From Candidatus Woesebacteria bacterium (lineage in GTDB: Bacteria > Patescibacteriota > Microgenomatia > UBA1400 > MFAQ01): a stretch of DNA of 8,902 nucleotides. The DNA is taken from assembly GCA_020052895.1 (NCBI GenBank), contig JAGVOE010000058.1, forward strand, positions 1 through 8,902. The letters run 5' to 3'. The notes below the pieces were generated by a model that saw only the letters and a list, made by a program, of their open reading frames with translations, was not told the DNA's origin and ran no database searches. The position numbers and the translations under genes were made by a program. Below are positions 5,608 to 8,902 of this stretch, one piece after another. Within the stretch, counting starts at the first letter, position 1, and every line of letters starts with the position of its first letter.

Positions 5608-6374
5608 AAACTCAAGAACTCAAGAAATCAAGAACTCAAGATAATGAGTTACTTATAATAAAAAAATTAAAAGTTGAGGTAGAGGGGAAGGAGATATTGA
5701 AAGGAGTGGATCTAGAAGTAGCTAGAGGAGAGGTGGTGGCTTTGATGGGGCCAAACGGGTCAGGAAAGTCATCTTTTTCAAATACCTTAATGGGAAATCC
5801 CAACTATAAAATAACTGAGGGAGAGATATTTTTTGAAGGTAAAAAGATAAATGAGATGTCGCCGGACGAGAGGGCCAATCTGGGGATATTTATGGCGTTT
5901 CAGTATCCAGTCTCTATTCCTGGAGTGACCGTAAGGGAGATGCTGATAGCCTCGATGAGGTCCAAGGGCCAGGAAGTAAAAGCGTTAGATGTCAAGAGAC
6001 AAGTAGAAGAGGTAGCTAGAGAGCTAAGAATTGGTGATGATCTGCTATCTCGGGGCTTGAATGAAGGTTTTAGTGGAGGAGAAAAGAAGAAAATGGAGAT
6101 ACTTCAGATGAAGGTACTGCAACCCAAGCTGGCCATTTTGGACGAGACTGATAGCGGTCTGGATATGGATGCCCTAAACTTTGTGGCCTACGAGTTGCAA
6201 AGGCAGATTGAGCAAACAGGAATGTCGGTAATATTGATCACTCACTATCAGAAGATGCTTTCTCTAGTTGAAGTTGACAAAGTGGTGGTTCTGAAAAAAG
6301 GGTTACTGGTAGACAAAGGAGGAAAAACGCTAATTGCAGAGCTGGGGAAAAACGGTTATAAAAAGTATGAGTAG
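5604..6374 (+). CDS. sufC: SufC, ABC-type ATPase of the SUF Fe-S assembly complex
   Basis: A 256-residue cytoplasmic ABC ATPase that drives conformational change in the SufBCD scaffold. Walker A is GPNGSGKSS (49-57), the Q-loop is AFQYPVSIPG (98-107), the signature is FSGGEKK (156-162), Walker B and D-loop are LAILDETDSGLD (176-187), and the H-loop is ITHYQ (212-216). The ETDSGLD form and the EILQMKVLQP segment after the signature are characteristic of SufC. The normal family start is close to residue 17 (LLIIKKLKVEVEGKEIL). The first 15 or so residues (MKTQELKKSRTQDN) come from an 8-bp-period repeat. No other in-frame ATG, GTG or TTG lies between the repeat and the conserved domain, and the start overlaps the Rrf2 stop as ATGA with a good Shine-Dalgarno, so the extension should be translated. 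It overlaps the chosen sufB start by 8 nt. Confidence 0.95.
   Translation: MKTQELKKSRTQDNELLIIKKLKVEVEGKEILKGVDLEVARGEVVALMGPNGSGKSSFSNTLMGNPNYKITEGEIFFEGKKINEMSPDERANLGIFMAFQYPVSIPGVTVREMLIASMRSKGQEVKALDVKRQVEEVARELRIGDDLLSRGLNEGFSGGEKKKMEILQMKVLQPKLAILDETDSGLDMDALNFVAYELQRQIEQTGMSVILITHYQKMLSLVEVDKVVVLKKGLLVDKGGKTLIAELGKNGYKKYE
5611..5642 (+). repeat. 8-bp-period tandem repeat coding the SufC N-terminus
   Basis: Four units in a row: CTCAAGAA, CTCAAGAA, ATCAAGAA, CTCAAGAT. As 8 is not a multiple of 3, the peptide pattern would repeat only every 24 bp. A closely similar array, in the same relative frame and position, starts sufD at 7816-7847. Confidence 0.8.
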
Positions 6375-7806
6375 ATTTGCCAAAAAAGTCCTTAGACAGG
6401 CTCAGGATGAATCTTCGATCACAGACATCGGAGATACCTATAAACTGGGTCATTCGGATAAGTTCGAGTACGCATACAAGTCGGCCAAGGGGATAAGTGA
6501 GGAAAGGGTGAGAGAGATTTCGGCGATGAAAGCAGAACCTGAGTGGATGCTGGAGATAAGACTGAAGGCGCTGAAGGTTTTTTGGGAAAAAGAGTTGCCT
6601 ACTTGGGGTGGGGATATGTCGAAGATTAACTTTGACGAAATATACTACTACTTGAAACCACTGGAAAAGGCGGGTAGAACTTGGGATGAGGTGCCACCAG
6701 AAATAAAAGCCACGTTTGAGAAAATTGGTGTGCCACAGGCCGAGCGGGAAGCTCTGGCCGGAGTAAAGAGTCAGTACGACTCTGAAGTAATTTATGGATC
6801 TTTACGAAAAAGTTTGGCTGACAAAGGAGTGATCTTTTTGGGAATGGACGAGGGTCTCAAACAGTATCCAGACTTAGTAAAAGAGTATTTTGGGAAGCTG
6901 ATACCGATGGGGGACAACAAACTGGCTGCTCTTAATACGGCAGCTTGGTCCGGTGGCTCGTTTATTTATGTGCCTAAGGGGGTTGATGTGGGCTTACCTT
7001 TGCAGACTTATTTTAGAATTAACAGCGAGAACGCCGGCCAGTTTGAGAGAACTTTGATTATCCTTGATGAGGGAGCAAACTTACACTACATCGAAGGTTG
7101 CTCCGCACCCAGCTACTCGTCTGGATCTCTTCACGCAGCCGTGGTAGAAATATTTGTCAAGAAGGGGGCTAAGATGCAGTACACCACGGTTCAGAACTGG
7201 TACAAAAATGTTTATAACCTGGTGACCAAAAGAGCTAGGGTAGAGGAAGATGGTTTGATGAGATGGATAGATGGAAATCTGGGGAGTAAATTGACGATGA
7301 AGTATCCATCTTGTATTTTGGCAGGTAGAAAAGCCAGGGGAGAGATTCTTTCGATTGCTTGGGCGGGAGCAGACCAACACCAGGACACGGGTGCCAAGAT
7401 GATTCATCTGGCACCGGAGACGACTTCACAGATTTTATCGAAGTCAATTAGTAAGGGCGGTGGTAGAGCCACTTATCGTGGTCTAGTGCAGATAAATAAA
7501 GGAGCCAAAGGGGCCAGATCGAAAGTAGTCTGTGATGCCCTGATCCTAGACTCTAAATCTCGATCAGATACTTATCCAACTAATAAAATTATGGAGAACG
7601 AGTCGACACTGGAGCATGAAGCGGTGGTGAGTAGAATATCGGAAGAACAGCTTTTTTACTTGATGTCCCGAGGGATTTCAGAGCATGAAGCGGAGGGGAT
7701 GATTGTGAATGGATTTCTGGAACCGGTCATGAGAGAGGTGCCATTTGAGTATGCCATTGAGATGAATAGATTAGTTAATTTGGAGATGGAAGGGAGTGTA
7801 GGATGA
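6367..7806 (+). CDS. sufB: SufB, scaffold subunit of the SUF Fe-S assembly complex
   Basis: From the ATG at 6367 the protein has 479 residues, full length for SufB. SufB builds the nascent cluster with SufC and SufD in the cytoplasm. Family blocks are KGISEERVREISAMKAEPEW (41-60), the PTW segment (78-80), INFDEIYYYLKP (87-98), TAAWSGGSFIYVPKGV (191-206), YIEGCSAPSY (241-250) and LEHEAVVSRISEEQLFYLMSRG (415 on). C245 (EGCSAP) matches the sulfur-accepting Cys of E. coli SufB (C254), and C389 (VVCDALILD) matches the cluster-site C405. E416, H417 and E418 match E432-H433-E434; these numbers are from memory. A TTG start 33 nt earlier at 6334 would add 11 residues and a 41-nt overlap, and is less likely. 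Residues 8-15 (VLRQAQDE) come from a dispersed repeat. The stop overlaps the sufD ATG. Confidence 0.95.
   Translation: MSRFAKKVLRQAQDESSITDIGDTYKLGHSDKFEYAYKSAKGISEERVREISAMKAEPEWMLEIRLKALKVFWEKELPTWGGDMSKINFDEIYYYLKPLEKAGRTWDEVPPEIKATFEKIGVPQAEREALAGVKSQYDSEVIYGSLRKSLADKGVIFLGMDEGLKQYPDLVKEYFGKLIPMGDNKLAALNTAAWSGGSFIYVPKGVDVGLPLQTYFRINSENAGQFERTLIILDEGANLHYIEGCSAPSYSSGSLHAAVVEIFVKKGAKMQYTTVQNWYKNVYNLVTKRARVEEDGLMRWIDGNLGSKLTMKYPSCILAGRKARGEILSIAWAGADQHQDTGAKMIHLAPETTSQILSKSISKGGGRATYRGLVQINKGAKGARSKVVCDALILDSKSRSDTYPTNKIMENESTLEHEAVVSRISEEQLFYLMSRGISEHEAEGMIVNGFLEPVMREVPFEYAIEMNRLVNLEMEGSVG
6389..6410. repeat. Short dispersed repeat inside the sufB start region
   Basis: The element reads TCCTTAGACAGG followed by CTCAGGATGA, with short inverted ends TCCT and AGGA. 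From memory, elements close to CCTTCGACAGGCTCAGGATGA recur in many bacterial genomes and translate as LRQAQDE on one strand and LSLSKD on the other. Both readings are present here. Only one copy is seen in the window, so calling it dispersed rests on that recollection. Confidence 0.6.
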
Positions 7807-8312
7807 AAAAAAGAACTCAAGGAATCAAGAACACAAGAACTCAAGATGTTGAGAGATTTCTGGTTACAGAGCCGGGGAAGTATGAGTATGAAGTTATTAT
7901 GGATGAGTTGAATAGTGAGAAAGATCTTTTGGGAATTATAAAAGCAGAAACCGAGGGAGATTATGAAATAAATCTGTTATCAAGACATGAAGTGGGGAAG
8001 ACAAAATGCCGAGTAGAAGTCAAAGGAATTGTTTCTAATGGGGCAAGAGTAAAAGTTAAAGGTCGGGTAAAAATAGATGAGGGAGCTATAGGATCAGATA
8101 GTTTTTTGGCGATGAAACTACTAATGCTAGATAATAAAAGTTTGGCAGTGGCTGAGCCGGAGCTGGAAATAGAAAACAATGAAGTCAAAGCTAGTCACTC
8201 TGCCAGTGTGGGGAGAATAGACGAAGAACAACTATTTTACTTAGCCACTCGTGGAGTTTCTAAATCTGAAGCGGAAAAGTTAATAATTAAGGGCTTCTTG
8301 GGGGTAGAATAA
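7803..8312 (+). CDS. sufD: SufD, miniature form, of the SUF Fe-S assembly complex
   Basis: A 169-residue SufD, against roughly 420 for E. coli SufD. The C-terminal block is well kept: KASHSASVGRIDEEQLFYLA (129-148), then TRGVSKSEAEKLIIKGFL. H132 matches the SufD cluster-site His (H360 in E. coli, from memory). Upstream are a few beta strands of the SufB/SufD beta-helix (SRHEVGKTKCRVEVKG, ARVKVKGRVKIDEGAIGSDS, KLLMLDNKSLAVAEPELEIE). The N-terminal domain and most helix turns are missing. The frame is intact, the ATG overlaps the sufB stop, and the position between sufB and sufS is the expected one, so this is a reduced gene rather than a remnant. Residues 3-15 (KRTQGIKNTRTQD) come from the 8-bp-period repeat. 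The SufC-binding C-terminal helices appear present, so a small SufBC2D-like complex is plausible. Confidence 0.87.
   Translation: MKKRTQGIKNTRTQDVERFLVTEPGKYEYEVIMDELNSEKDLLGIIKAETEGDYEINLLSRHEVGKTKCRVEVKGIVSNGARVKVKGRVKIDEGAIGSDSFLAMKLLMLDNKSLAVAEPELEIENNEVKASHSASVGRIDEEQLFYLATRGVSKSEAEKLIIKGFLGVE
7816..7847 (+). repeat. 8-bp-period tandem repeat coding the SufD N-terminus
   Basis: Units CTCAAGGA, ATCAAGAA, CACAAGAA, CTCAAGAT in a row. It is similar to the array at 5611-5642, and both end in CTCAAGAT read in the same frame (RTQD). It is more diverged than the sufC copy. Confidence 0.75.
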
Positions 8313-8315
8313 GTT

Positions 8316-8902
8316 ATGTTTGATGTACAGAAGATTAGAGGAGATTTCCCGATATTAAAGAGAAAAGTTAATGGACATCCATTGGTGTATTTGGATAGTG
8401 GGGCAACGAGCCAGAAGCCGGAGAGTGTCTTAAAATCGATGGATGATTATTATCGGAATCATAACGCTAATATTCATCGAGGGGTCTATGACATGTCAGT
8501 AGAGTCAACCAGAATGGTGGATGAGACACGGGAGAAAGTGGCGAAATTTATCGGGGCTAGGACGGAAGAAATAATTTTTACCAGGAATGCGAGTGAGTCG
8601 CTTAATTTGGTGATGTACTCTTGGGGGAAGAAAAATATAAAAGAGGGCGACGCTGTTTTGGTGACTCGACTTGAACATCATTCCAACTTTGTACCGTGGC
8701 AGGTGCTGTGTAAAGAAGTCGGGGCGGAGTTTAGGGTTTGGGATGTGGATGGGGAGGGGAGGTTGATGGATGAGATTGCCACGACCCGCCAAGGCGGGTC
8801 TCGCAATGACGGACGAATAAAACTATTTGCGCTGACGGGGGCGAGTAATGCGATTGGGACTCTTGTGAATATTAAGAAGATGGTGGAGATGGTGAAGAGT
8901 AA
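8316..8902 (+). CDS. sufS: SufS, cysteine desulfurase (class V aminotransferase fold), N-terminal part, cut by window edge
   Basis: The frame is open from the ATG at 8316 to the window end (195 codons plus two bases), about half of a typical protein of around 405 residues. SufS is a PLP enzyme that takes sulfur from cysteine as a persulfide and passes it to the SUF scaffold, usually via SufE or SufU. Family segments are LDSGATSQKPESV (26-38), NANIHRGVYDMS (50-61), IIFTRNASESLNLV (86-99), LEHHSNFVPWQ (119-129, with the His that stacks on PLP) and GASNAIGTLV (175-184). The PLP lysine and the active-site Cys are beyond the edge. Residues 154-165 (IATTRQGGSRND) are coded by a palindromic repeat lying between the usual DG...L segment and the strand before SN-GT. 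The start lies 3 nt after the sufD stop with only a weak G-rich Shine-Dalgarno. Confidence 0.93.
   Translation, partial: MFDVQKIRGDFPILKRKVNGHPLVYLDSGATSQKPESVLKSMDDYYRNHNANIHRGVYDMSVESTRMVDETREKVAKFIGARTEEIIFTRNASESLNLVMYSWGKKNIKEGDAVLVTRLEHHSNFVPWQVLCKEVGAEFRVWDVDGEGRLMDEIATTRQGGSRNDGRIKLFALTGASNAIGTLVNIKKMVEMVKS
8775..8810. repeat. Short dispersed palindromic repeat, copy 2, in frame within sufS
   Basis: The element is 36 bp, exactly 12 codons. Its outer ends ATTGC (8775-8779) and GCAAT (8803-8807) are inverted repeats. Inside is a perfect hairpin, GACCCGCC (8783-8790), AA, GGCGGGTC (8793-8800). The left end ATTGCC-A-CG and right end CTCGCAATGAC match the copy at 1935-1966, whose centre differs. 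It codes IATTRQGGSRND. Confidence 0.8.

Noticed and set aside
5611..5642. CRISPR or satellite array suggested by the tandem repeats
   Set aside because: The units are 8 bp with no spacers and lie within coding sequence; there are no cas genes.
6334..6366. TTG start adding 11 residues to SufB
   Set aside because: It would overlap sufC by 41 nt with no supporting ribosome site; the ATG at 6367 gives the usual short overlap.
7803..8312. SufD as a frameshifted or truncated pseudogene
   Set aside because: The frame is intact, begins with a coupled ATGA start, keeps the conserved His and C-terminal block, and lies in the expected operon place.
8505..8792. Minus-strand open frame of 95 codons
   Set aside because: It lies entirely antisense to sufS, which has many family motifs over this range.
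1..8902. UGA recoded as glycine, as in some Patescibacteria
   Set aside because: Several genes end in TGA at family-expected lengths and no in-frame TGA interrupts a conserved domain.

Overview
The window is a compact bacterial segment that reads with the standard bacterial code: several genes end in TGA, often as ATGA start/stop overlaps. I infer a member of the Candidate Phyla Radiation (Patescibacteria). The basis is the dense packing, the very small SufD, the short PrmC with an NLPY motif, the zinc-ribbon/TM/FnIII protein and the small surface protein with an LPxTG-like tail. This is inference from gene style, and no marker gene here proves it.

Left part (1-1914), minus strand. This is a three-gene operon read right to left. 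It encodes a membrane protein with two zinc ribbons and an FnIII-like outer domain, then the release-factor glutamine methyltransferase PrmC, then an L,D-transpeptidase that runs off the left edge. The short divergent gap 1915-1991 holds a small dispersed palindromic repeat and probable promoters in both directions.

Middle (1992-5172), plus strand. First comes a beta-CASP metallo-beta-lactamase ribonuclease. It overlaps, by ATGA, a secreted Ig-like protein with an LPASG-type sorting tail. Next is a DEDD-type 3'-5' exonuclease whose last five residues resemble a sliding-clamp-binding motif, followed by a 2H-phosphoesterase-like protein with one degenerate catalytic motif.

Right part (5180-8902), plus strand. 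This is a SUF iron-sulfur cluster assembly operon: Rrf2/IscR-type regulator, sufC, sufB, a miniature sufD, and sufS (cut by the right edge). It has a strong sigma70-like promoter (TTGACG-N18-TATAAT). The -10 box sits at the centre of a 25-bp near-perfect palindrome, which is the probable binding site of the regulator itself. SufS would supply persulfide sulfur from cysteine, and SufB-SufC-SufD would form the scaffold that builds the cluster. The Rrf2 protein, with three cysteines, would sense cluster status and shut off the operon.

The most unusual signal is that all four suf structural genes carry a small, apparently dispersed repeat inside their reading frames. SufC and SufD start with the same 8-bp-period tandem repeat. 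SufB has a motif reading LRQAQDE near its start. SufS has a 36-bp palindrome inserted in frame in a surface-loop region, and a relative of that palindrome lies just upstream of the beta-CASP gene. A second theme is probable leaderless transcription: several operon-first genes have a -10-like box within about 5-11 nt of the ATG and no Shine-Dalgarno. A third is that the + strand is G-rich over C even where genes lie on the minus strand.
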